Below the pieces are notes generated by a model, which was not told where the DNA came from, did no database searches, and saw only the letters and a list, made by a program, of their open reading frames with translations. A stretch of DNA of 64,000 nt from Bradyrhizobium sp. 1(2017) (GTDB lineage Bacteria; Pseudomonadota; Alphaproteobacteria; Rhizobiales; Xanthobacteraceae): positions 3,554,001 to 3,618,000 of the forward strand of contig NZ_CP050022.2 of the NCBI RefSeq assembly GCF_011602485.2. The letters run 5' to 3'. The translations under genes were made by a program, and so were the position numbers. Shown one piece after another: positions 1 through 7,862 of this stretch; within the stretch, counting starts at the first letter, position 1, and each line of letters starts with the position of its first letter.

Positions 1-1
1 G

Positions 2-346
2 ACCTGCGACGCCGCCGCCACCTATCCGCTGCCGACGGGCAGCTCCACGACCGTGCGCTGCCAGCAGCCGCTCGACACGACGATCTGCACGACCATCAAG
101 AACCGCGGCATTCGCATCGCGGTGCTCTACACCGAGTATCTGCAGTTGCCGACCGACAGCTGGTACAACAGCCGCATCGCGCAATTCAACAATCCGTCCT
201 CGTCCACGGGCATGATCGCGCAAAGGCTGCAATCGTGCGCCTCGCCCGGCCTGTACGCGAGTGTGCAGACCGGCGGCGACATCTCCGCGGCGCTGACGAA
301 CCTGTTCCTCAAGGTCGCGTCCAGCACGGCCAGCCTCGTGAAGTAG
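2..346 (+). CDS. TadG-like pilus assembly protein, C-terminal part (5' end outside window)
   Basis: The open frame enters from the left edge and gives about 114 residues ending in a TAG at 344-346. It carries two cysteine pairs and the closing segment ALTNLFLKVASSTASL, which resembles the end of TadG/VWA-type proteins of Flp (Tad) pilus loci. Such proteins have an N-terminal membrane helix and a periplasmic von Willebrand-like domain and act with TadE-type minor pilins. Two TadE-like genes follow immediately on the same strand, 12 bases downstream, supporting a tad minor-pilin operon. The N-terminal helix and any MIDAS motif lie outside the window, so the VWA assignment is inference from context and the C-terminal pattern. 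Confidence 0.7.
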   Translation, partial: TCDAAATYPLPTGSSTTVRCQQPLDTTICTTIKNRGIRIAVLYTEYLQLPTDSWYNSRIAQFNNPSSSTGMIAQRLQSCASPGLYASVQTGGDISAALTNLFLKVASSTASLVK

Positions 347-358
347 AGAAGACGCGCC

Positions 359-916
359 ATGACCGGCCCTGCCGCAACAACCAAGAGACGCCGCAATCGC
401 TGCGCTGACTTCGCGCGGGACCGCCGCGGCGCCACCGCCGTCGAATTCGCGTTGATCGCTGCACCGTTTCTCGCGCTTATCATCGCGCTTGTTCAGACGT
501 TTCTTGTTTTCTTCGCCCAGCAGATGCTCGAATCCGTCGTGCGCCAGTCGGGCCGCCTCGTCATGACCGGACAGGTCCAATCGGCGCAGATGACGCAGGC
601 GGTCTTCAAGCAGAAGGTCTGCGATCAGATCGTTATCCTGTTCAACTGCACCGGCCTGATGGTCGACATGCAGGTGGCAACCTCGTGGACGTCGGCGAAC
701 ACCGCGATGCCCACGCTGACCTTCGACAGCACGGGCAAGGTCACCAATACCTGGCAGTACAATCCCGGTGATGCCGGGGATATCGTCGTGCTCCGCGTCA
801 TGTATGTGTGGCCGGTGGTCCTCGGGCCGCTCGGCTTCAACCTCTCGAACCTCACCAACGGCAACCGGCTGATCATGTCGTCTGCCGCGTTCCAGAACGA
901 GCCAGGAGCTTCCTGA
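359..916 (+). CDS. TadE-like minor pilin (Flp pilus assembly)
   Basis: This 185-residue protein has an arginine-rich cytoplasmic start, then RRGATAVEFALIAAPF around residues 22-37 leading into one hydrophobic helix, the hallmark of the TadE domain (the conserved Glu is residue 29). The remainder is a predicted periplasmic domain with two cysteines. TadE pseudopilins are processed by the TadV prepilin peptidase and are needed for assembly of Flp pili used in surface attachment. The stop TGA (914-916) shares its last base with the ATG of the next gene, implying translational coupling with the second TadE-like protein. The short length is normal for the family. Confidence 0.88.
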   Translation: MTGPAATTKRRRNRCADFARDRRGATAVEFALIAAPFLALIIALVQTFLVFFAQQMLESVVRQSGRLVMTGQVQSAQMTQAVFKQKVCDQIVILFNCTGLMVDMQVATSWTSANTAMPTLTFDSTGKVTNTWQYNPGDAGDIVVLRVMYVWPVVLGPLGFNLSNLTNGNRLIMSSAAFQNEPGAS

Positions 917-1569
917 TGTTCTCCGCCCTGTCATCTCGCGCCCGGCATTTGGTGGCCGATGACCGCGCCGTTGCAGCGACGGAGTTCGCCATGGTGGTGC
1001 CGTTCATGCTGGTGCTCTATGTCGGCGGCGTCGAGCTCGGCAACGGCCTTGCCATGAACGTCAAGGTCAGCGCGACCGCGCACAGTGTCGCCGACATGAT
1101 CACGCAGAACACCGCCGTCACGTCCACTCAGATGGACGGGATTCTCGCGGCTGCGAGCGCCATCATGGCTCCCTATCCCACCAAGAAGGGCACGACATCC
1201 CTGATGACGATCACGGTCTCGGAAGTCTCGACCGACAGCACGGGGAAGGCGACGGTGCAATGGAGCAAGTCGACGAGCTCCACGGGGGCGAGGGCCGTCG
1301 GTCAGCAGATGAGCTTGTCGTCCTTTACCGCGCCGAGCGGGACCAGCAACGCCAATATCTCGCTCATCCTGAGCGAAGTGTCTTACGACTACCAGCCCAA
1401 TCTCGGCTTCACCATCGCCGGCACCGTGAAGCTGTCCGACAGCTACTATTTGTTCCCGCGCTGCTCGACCAACAGCCCGGCCACCTCCAGTTTTCCCTAT
1501 TACGACGTGAAATATCCGGCGACGTCGAGCTGCACCTGCGTCCAGCACCTGCAGAAGAAGACCTGTTGA
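916..1569 (+). CDS. Second TadE/TadG-like minor pilin
   Basis: The 217-residue product begins MFSALSSRARHL and has a TadE-type segment AVAATEFAMVVPFMLVLYVG near residues 18-37, followed by a Ser/Thr-rich periplasmic region and a Cys-rich tail (CTCVQHLQKKTC). The start at 916 is chosen because it overlaps the previous stop (TGATG) and keeps the helix near the N-terminus; a longer in-frame opening to 808 lies inside the upstream gene. Together with its two upstream neighbours it forms the TadG-TadE-TadE set often found at the end of alphaproteobacterial tad loci. It is convergent with the FAD oxidase gene, only 7 bases away. Confidence 0.85.
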   Translation: MFSALSSRARHLVADDRAVAATEFAMVVPFMLVLYVGGVELGNGLAMNVKVSATAHSVADMITQNTAVTSTQMDGILAAASAIMAPYPTKKGTTSLMTITVSEVSTDSTGKATVQWSKSTSSTGARAVGQQMSLSSFTAPSGTSNANISLILSEVSYDYQPNLGFTIAGTVKLSDSYYLFPRCSTNSPATSSFPYYDVKYPATSSCTCVQHLQKKTC

Positions 1570-1576
1570 TCCACGG

Positions 1577-3046
1577 TCACAGCCGCAGCACCTTGCCCGG
1601 GTTCATGATGTTCTGCGGATCGAGCGCGCGCTTGATGGTGCGCATGATGTCGAGCTCGGTCTTCGAGCGGTAATGGCTGAGCTCGTCGAGCTTGTCGATG
1701 CCGATGCCGTGCTCCGCTGAGATCGAGCCACCCATGGAGGTGATGAGGTCGTTCACGGCCCGGGTGATGGCATCCTTGTATTGGGTCAGCGTCTGCTGAT
1801 CCATGCCCACCGGCCCCATGAACGAGAAGTGCAGATTGCCGTCACCGATGTGTCCCAGCGGGTAGGGGCGAATGGTCGGAAGAATGTCGAGCACGGCCTT
1901 GAGCCCCTTGTCGATGAACTCCGGTATTTTGGAGATCGCCACCGACACATCGTAGCTCAGTCCCGGCCCCTCGGCGCGGGAGGCCTCGGCGACACCCTCG
2001 CGGATGCGCCACATGTTGCGCGACTGACTGACCGTATGCGCGATCGCCGCATCGAGCACGCGGCCGGCCTCGAGCTGATCGGCGAGGAACTGTTCCAGCT
2101 TCTCGGACATGCCCTCGGTCCCGTCCCGGCGTGGGCGCGCAGACGACCATTCCAGCAGGAGATACCACAGCGTGTCCGCCTTCAGCGGATCCTGGGTGCC
2201 GGGAATGTGACGCAGCACCATGTCGATCGCGGCGCGGCTCATCAACTCGCAGGAGCCGACATTGTCCTCGGATGCCGCATGCGCGTCGGACAGGATCTCC
2301 AGGGCCGCGCGGGGATCGCGGATCGCCAGCCACGCGGTGCTGACGTCCTTCGGCGCCGGCCATAGCTTGAGCACGGCCTTGGTGATGATTCCGAGCGTCC
2401 CTTCGGCGCCCATGAACAGGTGCTTGAGGTCGTATCCGGTGTTGTCCTTCTTGAGCGCGCGCAATCCGTCCCAGACGTCGCCATTCGGCAGGACGACCTC
2501 GAGCCCCAGCACGAGATTGCGGGCATTGCCATAACGCAGCACCTGCACGCCGCCGGCGTTGGTCGACAAATTGCCGCCGATCATGCAGGAGCCCTGGGCG
2601 CCCAGGCTGAGCGGCAGGAACCTGTCGTGACTGGCCGCAGTCTCCTGGAGCGTCTGTAAAACGCAGCCGGCCTCGACCGTCATCGAATAGCCGACGGGAT
2701 CGACATCCAGCACGCGGTTCATGCGGCCCAGCGACAGCACGATGCCGGTGTGCGCAGGCCAGGGCGTGGCCCCGCCCATCAGGCCGGTGTTGCCGCCCTG
2801 CGGCACGATCGCGACGCCGTGCTCATGGCAAAGCCGGACCACTTTCGACACTTCCCCTGTGCTGCCGGGACGCACGACGGCGCCGGCACCGCCGACCAGC
2901 ACTCCCCGCCAATCCGTCACGAACGGCTGCTTGCCGTGCTCGTCCTCGATAAAGCCCTTCTCGCCGACGATCGCGCGCAACGCATCGCGCATCTCGGCGG
3001 TCAAGGGAGCGGTCGGGATGATGGGTTCGGAGGACGGAGCAGGCAT
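1577..3046 (-). CDS. FAD-binding oxidase/dehydrogenase of the GlcD / D-2-hydroxyglutarate dehydrogenase type
   Basis: 489 residues from the ATG at 3046 (MPAPSSEPIIP). An N-terminal PCMH-type FAD domain contains VPQGGNTGLMGGATP, and the C-terminal FAD-oxidase domain contains HIGDGNLHFS and ISAEHGIGIDK, the signature segments of GlcD, D-lactate and D-2-hydroxyglutarate dehydrogenases. Such enzymes oxidise 2-hydroxy acids to 2-oxo acids and pass electrons to the quinone pool or an electron-transfer protein. There is no signal peptide. No glcE or glcF partner is adjacent, so a single-subunit D-2-hydroxyacid dehydrogenase is more likely than the glycolate oxidase complex; the substrate cannot be read from sequence. 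A longer reading to 3121 adds residues with no family resemblance. Confidence 0.88.
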   Translation of the reverse strand: MPAPSSEPIIPTAPLTAEMRDALRAIVGEKGFIEDEHGKQPFVTDWRGVLVGGAGAVVRPGSTGEVSKVVRLCHEHGVAIVPQGGNTGLMGGATPWPAHTGIVLSLGRMNRVLDVDPVGYSMTVEAGCVLQTLQETAASHDRFLPLSLGAQGSCMIGGNLSTNAGGVQVLRYGNARNLVLGLEVVLPNGDVWDGLRALKKDNTGYDLKHLFMGAEGTLGIITKAVLKLWPAPKDVSTAWLAIRDPRAALEILSDAHAASEDNVGSCELMSRAAIDMVLRHIPGTQDPLKADTLWYLLLEWSSARPRRDGTEGMSEKLEQFLADQLEAGRVLDAAIAHTVSQSRNMWRIREGVAEASRAEGPGLSYDVSVAISKIPEFIDKGLKAVLDILPTIRPYPLGHIGDGNLHFSFMGPVGMDQQTLTQYKDAITRAVNDLITSMGGSISAEHGIGIDKLDELSHYRSKTELDIMRTIKRALDPQNIMNPGKVLRL

Positions 3047-3199
3047 TTGTTTCCCCTGGGTACATCTTGGCGTGTACTCGATGTGCCGATCCCGGCAACG
3101 TTCAGGCAATCTTTGCAACATTTCTAAACATCTTCGTCAACATCCCGCGGCCATTCGGGTCCAGGACGCGCCCAGACTTCACGGATCAGGATTGGCTCA

Positions 3200-3457
3200 A
3201 TGCTATTGAAGTTTTCGGCAGGCCGCATGGGCATCGGTGCGGCCTGTCTCGTGCTCATGGGCGTCAGCCCATTGTGCGCAGAGCCGGTGTTCGACAGCTT
3301 GGCCGGCACATGGTCGCGCATCGGCGCGATGAAGCCCTCGGACGGTCCGCGCGAGAAGGTTCGTTGCAAGGTGACGTACAGCGTCACCAGGCCGGGACGG
3401 TCGCTGACTCCCGATCTGCGCTGCGCGAGCCAGTCACCACCAAGATCAGGTACTAGG
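3200..3457 (+). pseudogene. Decayed small secreted protein gene (signal peptide plus half a domain)
   Basis: From ATG 3200 the frame encodes a clear signal peptide (KFSAGRMGIGAACLVLMG then SPLCAEP) followed by LAGTWSRIGAMKPSDG, KVRCKVTYSV and LTPDLRCAS. These match the first half of a rhizobial family of about 150-residue exported proteins with the pattern FAGxWSGxG...ERIRCRxxY...LRCAS. After LRCAS the pattern is lost and the frame runs into the oppositely oriented MFS gene; a +1 shift reaches a TAG at 3455-3457. The expected second half is missing, so it is called a truncated relic. A short novel protein cannot be excluded. Confidence 0.5.
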
Positions 3458-4742
3458 CCATCGCGGCTTGCGGCTTCGGTTGCCGCGACAGCGCCAGCAC
3501 GATCAGCGCGGCGAACACACAGAGCGCTCCGGCGATGAAGAAGGCGGGCAGATAGCTCTGATAGACCGTCCGCGAGAAGCCGGCGCCGAAGGCGGCCGCG
3601 CCGGCACCGAGCTGATGGCCGGCGAAAATCCAGCCGAACACCAGATTGGCGCGCTCGGGTCCGAATTTCTGCGCGGTGAGCCGCACCGTCGGCGGGACCG
3701 TGGCGATCCAGTCGAGCCCGTAGAACATCGCGAAGATCGAGAGGCCGTAGAACGAGAAATCGCTGAAGGGCAGGAAGATCAGCGAGAGCCCGCGCAAGCC
3801 ATAATACCAGAAGAGCAAATAGCGATTGTCGTAGCGGTCCGACAGCCAGCCCGACATGATGGTGCCGAAGAAGTCGAAGATGCCCATTGCGGCCAAGAGG
3901 CTCGCGGCCTGCACCTGCGGGATGCCGAAATCGAGGCACATCGGGATCAGGTGCACCTGGACGAGCCCGTTGGTCGAGGCGCCGCAGACGAAGAAGGTGG
4001 CAAACAGGATCCAGAACGCAGTCGACTTCGAGGCGTCGCGCAGCGTGCCGAGCGCCACCCCCGTAATCGAGCCGTGGCTCACGGGCGGGGCGGGCAGGGG
4101 CGCGGTACCCTCGTCGCCGAACGGGCGGAGGCCGACATCGCTCGGCCGATCGCTCATCGCGAGCAGGACCGCCAGCGCCGACACCACGAGCATGATGCAG
4201 ACGAAGCCGAGCGCGAGCCGCCAGCCGTAGCGTTCGGTGAGGCTCGCCAGCAGCGGCAGGAACACGAGCTGGCCGGTGGCAACGCTCGCGGTCATGATGC
4301 CGACGACGAGGCCGCGCCGCGCTGCGAACCAGCGCGTCGCAATGGTTGCGCCGAGCACGAGCGCGGTCATGCCGGTGCCGATGCCGATCACCACGCCCCA
4401 CAAGGCGATGAGTTGCCAGACCTCGGTCATGCCGAGCGAGAGCACGAGCGCCGAGACCACGATGAGCTGCGCTGCCAGCGTGACGTTGCGCAGGCCGTAG
4501 CGGTTGAGCAGGGCGGCCGCGAACGGCGCCATCAGCCCGAACAGGATGAAGCGGATCGACAGTGCGGAGGAGATCTCCGCCGTGCTCCAGCCGAACTCCT
4601 TTTGCAGGGGAACGATGAACACGCCGGGCGCACCGACCGTGCCGGCGCTGATCAGCGCGGCGAGGAAGGTGACGCCGACCATCACCCAGCCGTAGTGGAT
4701 ATTGCGGCGGGAAAGCGCTGCCGCGAGCCAGTTCGAGATCAT
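3453..4742 (-). CDS. MFS transporter
   Basis: A 429-residue, strongly hydrophobic protein with about 12 predicted membrane helices. The N-terminus (RRNIHYGWVMVGVTFLAAL) and the following segments are typical of the major facilitator superfamily, close to the monocarboxylate / oxalate-formate antiporter-like branch, where the first helix carries a YGW motif. The substrate is unknown. It is transcribed away from the thiolase region and its 3' end abuts the decayed gene at 3200-3457. An inverted repeat at 4811-4828, about 70 bases upstream of the start, is a candidate operator. Upstream genes handle acyl-CoA compounds, so carboxylate uptake is plausible but unproven. Confidence 0.85.
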   Translation of the reverse strand: MISNWLAAALSRRNIHYGWVMVGVTFLAALISAGTVGAPGVFIVPLQKEFGWSTAEISSALSIRFILFGLMAPFAAALLNRYGLRNVTLAAQLIVVSALVLSLGMTEVWQLIALWGVVIGIGTGMTALVLGATIATRWFAARRGLVVGIMTASVATGQLVFLPLLASLTERYGWRLALGFVCIMLVVSALAVLLAMSDRPSDVGLRPFGDEGTAPLPAPPVSHGSITGVALGTLRDASKSTAFWILFATFFVCGASTNGLVQVHLIPMCLDFGIPQVQAASLLAAMGIFDFFGTIMSGWLSDRYDNRYLLFWYYGLRGLSLIFLPFSDFSFYGLSIFAMFYGLDWIATVPPTVRLTAQKFGPERANLVFGWIFAGHQLGAGAAAFGAGFSRTVYQSYLPAFFIAGALCVFAALIVLALSRQPKPQAAMA

Positions 4743-4810
4743 TGAGCCTCAACGTTGGTGGGCAGGTCTTTGGGAGGCCTGCGCGAGGGTACAGAATGAC
4801 ACGGGACGCG

Positions 4811-4828
4811 TCTGTCTAAAATGACAGA
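4811..4828. promoter_or_regulatory. Inverted repeat upstream of MFS gene (candidate operator)
   Basis: TCTGTC-TAAAAT-GACAGA is a perfect 6-base inverted repeat with a 6-base spacer. It lies in the only non-coding stretch between the MFS gene (starting at 4742, minus) and the 3' end of the thiolase gene. Size and symmetry fit a TetR-type dimer site. No dedicated regulator gene is adjacent, so the binding protein is unknown. Confidence 0.45.
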
Positions 4829-4857
4829 GTTCCCTCATTTTCGGACTTTCTATCGCG

Positions 4858-6054
4858 TCAGTGCGCGAGCCGCTCCACCGCGATCGCCGTTGCCTCGCCG
4901 CCGCCGATGCAGAGCGCCGCAACGCCGCGCTTGAGGTTCTGCGCCTCGAGCGCGTGCAGCAGCGTCACGATCAGCCGTGCGCCGGTTGCGCCGATGGGAT
5001 GGCCGAGTGCGCAAGCGCCCCCATTGATGTTGAGCTTGTCGCGGGGAATGCCGAGGTCGCGCTGTGCCGCCATTGCCACCACGGCGAAGGCCTCGTTGAT
5101 CTCGAACAGGTCGACATCGCCCGCGCTCCAGCCGACCTTGTCGAGCAGCTTGCGGATCGCCGGGATCGGCGCGGTGGTGAACCATTGCGGCTCCTGGCTG
5201 TGAGTGGCGTGGCCCTTGATCTCGGCCAGAACCGGCAGGCCGCTGCGATCGGCGAGCGAGCGCTTGGCCAGCACCAGCGCCGCGGCGCCGTCGGCGTTGG
5301 CGGAGGAGGCGGCCGGCGTGATGGTGCCGTTGGCCCGGAATGCCGGCTTCAATCCGGGAATTTTCGCGGGATCGACCTTCAGCGGATGCTCGTCATTGGC
5401 GATGACGCGGGGGCCTGCTTTCTCGCTCAGCGTGATCGGCGATATCTCGGCCTTGAAGGCGCCGCCCTCGACCGCCTTGCGCGCGCGGCTGAGCGTCTCC
5501 ATCGCATAGGCGTCCTGGTCCTTGCGGGTGAACTGGTAGGCTTCCGCGGTCGCCTCGCCGAAATCGCCCATCGAGCGGCCGGTCTCGTAGGCGTCCTCCA
5601 GCCCGTCCATCATCATGTGGTCGATGATGCGATCATGGCCGACGCGATAGCCACCGCGCGCCTTCGCGAGCAGGTAGGGCGCGTTGCTCATGCTCTCCAT
5701 GCCGCCGGACACGACGATCTCGGCCGAGCCGGCGCGGATGATGTCGTGGGCGAGCATGGTCGCCTTCATGCCGGAGCCGCAGACCTTGTTCACGGTGGTG
5801 GCACCGGTGGCATCGGGCAGGCCGGCCGCGCGCGCTGCCTGCCGCGCCGGTGCCTGGCCCTGGCCGGCCGGCAGCACGCAGCCCATGAAGACCTCGTCGA
5901 CCTTCTCGGGTGCGAGCCTGGCGCGCTCCAGCGCGGCGCCGATCACGTGCGATCCGAGCTTGTGTGCGGCGAGCGGCGACAGCTCGCCCATGAAGCGGCC
6001 GAGCGGGGTGCGGGCGGCGGAAACGATGACGACGGGATCGGCGGCTTCGGCCAT
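4858..6054 (-). CDS. Acetyl-CoA acetyltransferase (thiolase)
   Basis: 398 residues from the ATG at 6054 (MAEAADPVVIVSAARTP), preceded by an AGGGAG ribosome-binding site. All thiolase catalytic elements are visible: the acyl-accepting Cys in NKVCGSGMKA, GGMESMSNAPY, GGACALGHPIGATGAR with the catalytic His, and the C-terminal Cys in CIGGGEATA. The enzyme condenses or cleaves acetoacetyl-CoA/3-ketoacyl-CoA. It may serve ketone-body or branched-chain and fatty acid turnover, fitting the neighbouring enoyl-CoA hydratase and thioesterase. The GHP segment and length fit the biosynthetic-type acetoacetyl-CoA thiolases. Overlapping palindromes at 6085-6101 just upstream suggest regulated expression. 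Confidence 0.93.
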   Translation of the reverse strand: MAEAADPVVIVSAARTPLGRFMGELSPLAAHKLGSHVIGAALERARLAPEKVDEVFMGCVLPAGQGQAPARQAARAAGLPDATGATTVNKVCGSGMKATMLAHDIIRAGSAEIVVSGGMESMSNAPYLLAKARGGYRVGHDRIIDHMMMDGLEDAYETGRSMGDFGEATAEAYQFTRKDQDAYAMETLSRARKAVEGGAFKAEISPITLSEKAGPRVIANDEHPLKVDPAKIPGLKPAFRANGTITPAASSANADGAAALVLAKRSLADRSGLPVLAEIKGHATHSQEPQWFTTAPIPAIRKLLDKVGWSAGDVDLFEINEAFAVVAMAAQRDLGIPRDKLNINGGACALGHPIGATGARLIVTLLHALEAQNLKRGVAALCIGGGEATAIAVERLAH

Positions 6055-6084
6055 GACGGAACTCCCTGCGGTAATAGATAAGAT

Positions 6085-6101
6085 TATGATCATCATATGA
6101 T
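6085..6101. promoter_or_regulatory. Overlapping palindromes in thiolase promoter region
   Basis: TATGAT-C-ATCATA (6085-6097) and the perfect 10-base palindrome ATCATATGAT (6092-6101) overlap, about 30 bases upstream of the thiolase start. A related TATGA...TCATA palindrome precedes the thioesterase gene at 7242. These are candidate sites for a shared regulator; the nearby TetR protein (7863-8489) is a candidate but this is inference. Confidence 0.45.
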
Positions 6102-6190
6102 GCGGCGCAAAAAATGCAACCGCGGGAGAGATGAGAAAATCTTGCGGTTCGCATGAGATTTGTTGATGGGAGCCGAACTCTCACTCTGTC

Positions 6191-6332
6191 GTCGTCCCGG
6201 CGAAGGCCGGGGACCCATAGCCACGGGTCAAAGTTTTGCGAAGAATGGCAGTCAAGTGACTATGCCGTGGTACGGAGACCACGGTTCATCGAGAAATCAC
6301 GCGGTATGGGTCCCGGCGTTCGCCGGGACGAC
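6191..6332. repeat. Bradyrhizobium-type short repeat element with terminal inverted repeats
   Basis: The left end GTCGTCCCGGCGAAGGCCGG is mirrored by the right end (6305-6332), so about 28 bases at each end are inverted repeats, each of which can also fold by itself (CCCGGCG..CGCCGGG). The element is about 142 bases, non-coding, and sits between two minus-strand genes. It looks like a non-autonomous MITE/REP-type sequence. Confidence 0.65.
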
Positions 6333-6344
6333 ACCGAGAGCCGC

Positions 6345-7115
6345 CTACCGCTTCCGGTTCACGAACGCCTGCATCAGCCGCGTCGGTTCGTCCGTCAGGA
6401 ACGACTCGCCGAACACCTTGACGCTCAAATTCACGGACTCCGTCAGCGGCAGCTCCTCCCATTGCCGCAGCAGCGCTTTCTGCGACCGCAGCGCCTCCGG
6501 GCCGCATTCGAGCAACGCCTTCACGACGTGCTCGACCTCGGCATCGAGCCCGCCTTCCGGCGCGACCTTGTCGACCAATCCCCATGCCAGCGCCGTTGCT
6601 GCGTCGATGTTCTCCGCCGTCATGACCAGCCAGCGCGCGCGGGCCCAGCCGATCAGCCGCGGCAAGAGCGCCGCGTGGATCACCGAGGGGATCCCGACCC
6701 GCACCTCGGGCATGCCGAAATGCGCATCATGTGCGGCGATGCGGAAGTCGCAGGCCGCGGCGACCTCGAGCCCGCCGCCGAGGCACCAGCCCGGCATGCG
6801 CGCGATCACGGGCGCCGGGAAGGTGCGTACCGCTTCGCAGAGATCGCGCAGGCGGCTAATGAAGGCTTCGGCCGATGTCTGGTCGAGCTTGGCCATCTCC
6901 TTGATGTCGGCGCCGCCGATCATGCTCTTTTCGCTCTGGCCGCGCAGCACCACGACGCGGATGCTGCGGTCGGAAGAGAGCTGCTCGAGACCTTCGCGCA
7001 CCGCGTCGGTCACGGGCGAGCCGAGAATGTTGAGCGTGCCGGCGTTGCAGATCGCGACATGAACGACGCCGCGGGCATCGCGCGTGATGCCGCAATGTTG
7101 ATTGAGCATTTCCAT
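6345..7115 (-). CDS. Enoyl-CoA hydratase/isomerase family protein
   Basis: 256 residues, the usual crotonase length. Oxyanion-hole segments are seen at SMIGGADIKEM (about residues 64-74) and WCLGGGLEVAAACDFRIA (about 109-126), and the GMPEVRVGIPSV stretch carries the family glutamate. It would hydrate 2-enoyl-CoAs in beta-oxidation or an amino-acid degradation route; exact chain-length preference cannot be read. It lies between the thiolase gene (same strand, separated by a repeat element) and a divergently transcribed thioesterase, forming a small acyl-CoA metabolism neighbourhood. The start at 7115 (MEMLNQH) gives a normal N-terminus. Confidence 0.9.
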   Translation of the reverse strand: MEMLNQHCGITRDARGVVHVAICNAGTLNILGSPVTDAVREGLEQLSSDRSIRVVVLRGQSEKSMIGGADIKEMAKLDQTSAEAFISRLRDLCEAVRTFPAPVIARMPGWCLGGGLEVAAACDFRIAAHDAHFGMPEVRVGIPSVIHAALLPRLIGWARARWLVMTAENIDAATALAWGLVDKVAPEGGLDAEVEHVVKALLECGPEALRSQKALLRQWEELPLTESVNLSVKVFGESFLTDEPTRLMQAFVNRKR

Positions 7116-7241
7116 CGTTTGATCTCGAAAGATTTCGTGGCGTTGGGACGCCTATGGGGCGTCCGGACCACTTCCCGTCTGAAATGGGTCAATTGTCAAG
7201 CGGGCGGCGACGGAGTTGCCAACGTGAAGTCCGTGATATAG

Positions 7242-7257
7242 TATGATATATGTCATA
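7242..7257. promoter_or_regulatory. AT-rich palindrome before thioesterase gene
   Basis: TATGATATATGTCATA is an inverted repeat with one mismatched pair, overlapping the possible upstream ATG of the thioesterase gene. It resembles the thiolase-promoter palindrome at 6085-6101 (shared TATGAT half-site). A regulator bound here would block transcription or initiation of the downstream gene. Confidence 0.4.
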
Positions 7258-7270
7258 TAAAGAGGCCGTC

Positions 7271-7798
7271 ATGACCGAATCCAATCAACTCGACCTGTTC
7301 TCGCCGGCACAGCGGCGTGAGCGCGTGGTGGACTGGCAGGTGCCCGCGCCGGTCGCGAAAGTGGCGATGGGCCTGTCGGGCATGGACGCCATGCTGGGCA
7401 TTCGCGACGGACGGCTGCCGCCGCCGCCCTTCGCCAAGCTGATCGGGTTCACCATGGCCGTGGTTGAGCCGGGCCGGATCGTCATGGAACTGGAGCCGCG
7501 TGAGGATCTCGAGAACACCATCGGCCTTCTGCACGGGGCGACGGCGGCGGCGCTGATCGATACCGCGATGGGATGCGCAATCTCGACACGGCTGGAAGCC
7601 GGGCAATCGTCCGTGACGCTCGACCTGAAAATGACCTTCCTGCGGCCGCTCTCGGTCCGTTCGGGGCGCATCTCGGCCGAAGGCAAGATCATCAAGCTGG
7701 GACGCCAGACCAGCTATACCGAGGGTTTCGTGCGCGACGGCAAAGGCGCGCTCTCGGTCCATGCAACTGCAACCTTCTCCATGATCAGCAATGTCTGA
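7271..7798 (+). CDS. PaaI-family (hotdog) thioesterase
   Basis: 175 residues from the ATG at 7271, which has AAAGAGG 6-12 bases upstream; an in-frame ATG at 7250 would add MSYKEAV but overlaps a palindrome. The core IGLLHGATAAALIDTAMGCAI contains the HGG/HGA-type hotdog helix motif of PaaI/YdiI thioesterases, and VTLDLKMTFLRPL is the matching beta-strand segment. The family hydrolyses acyl- or aryl-CoA thioesters in the cytoplasm to release CoA. It is divergent from the enoyl-CoA hydratase and upstream of a TetR regulator on the same strand. Confidence 0.88.
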   Translation: MTESNQLDLFSPAQRRERVVDWQVPAPVAKVAMGLSGMDAMLGIRDGRLPPPPFAKLIGFTMAVVEPGRIVMELEPREDLENTIGLLHGATAAALIDTAMGCAISTRLEAGQSSVTLDLKMTFLRPLSVRSGRISAEGKIIKLGRQTSYTEGFVRDGKGALSVHATATFSMISNV

Positions 7799-7862
7799 AC
7801 GCGAATTAATTCACCGTCTGGTCCAATACTGTGTTATGAGATGATCTTCGACATTCAATGAG

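Noticed and set aside
3468..4745. 425-codon open frame opposite the MFS gene
   Set aside because: Highly repetitive charged composition; the sense strand encodes a proper 12-helix transporter.
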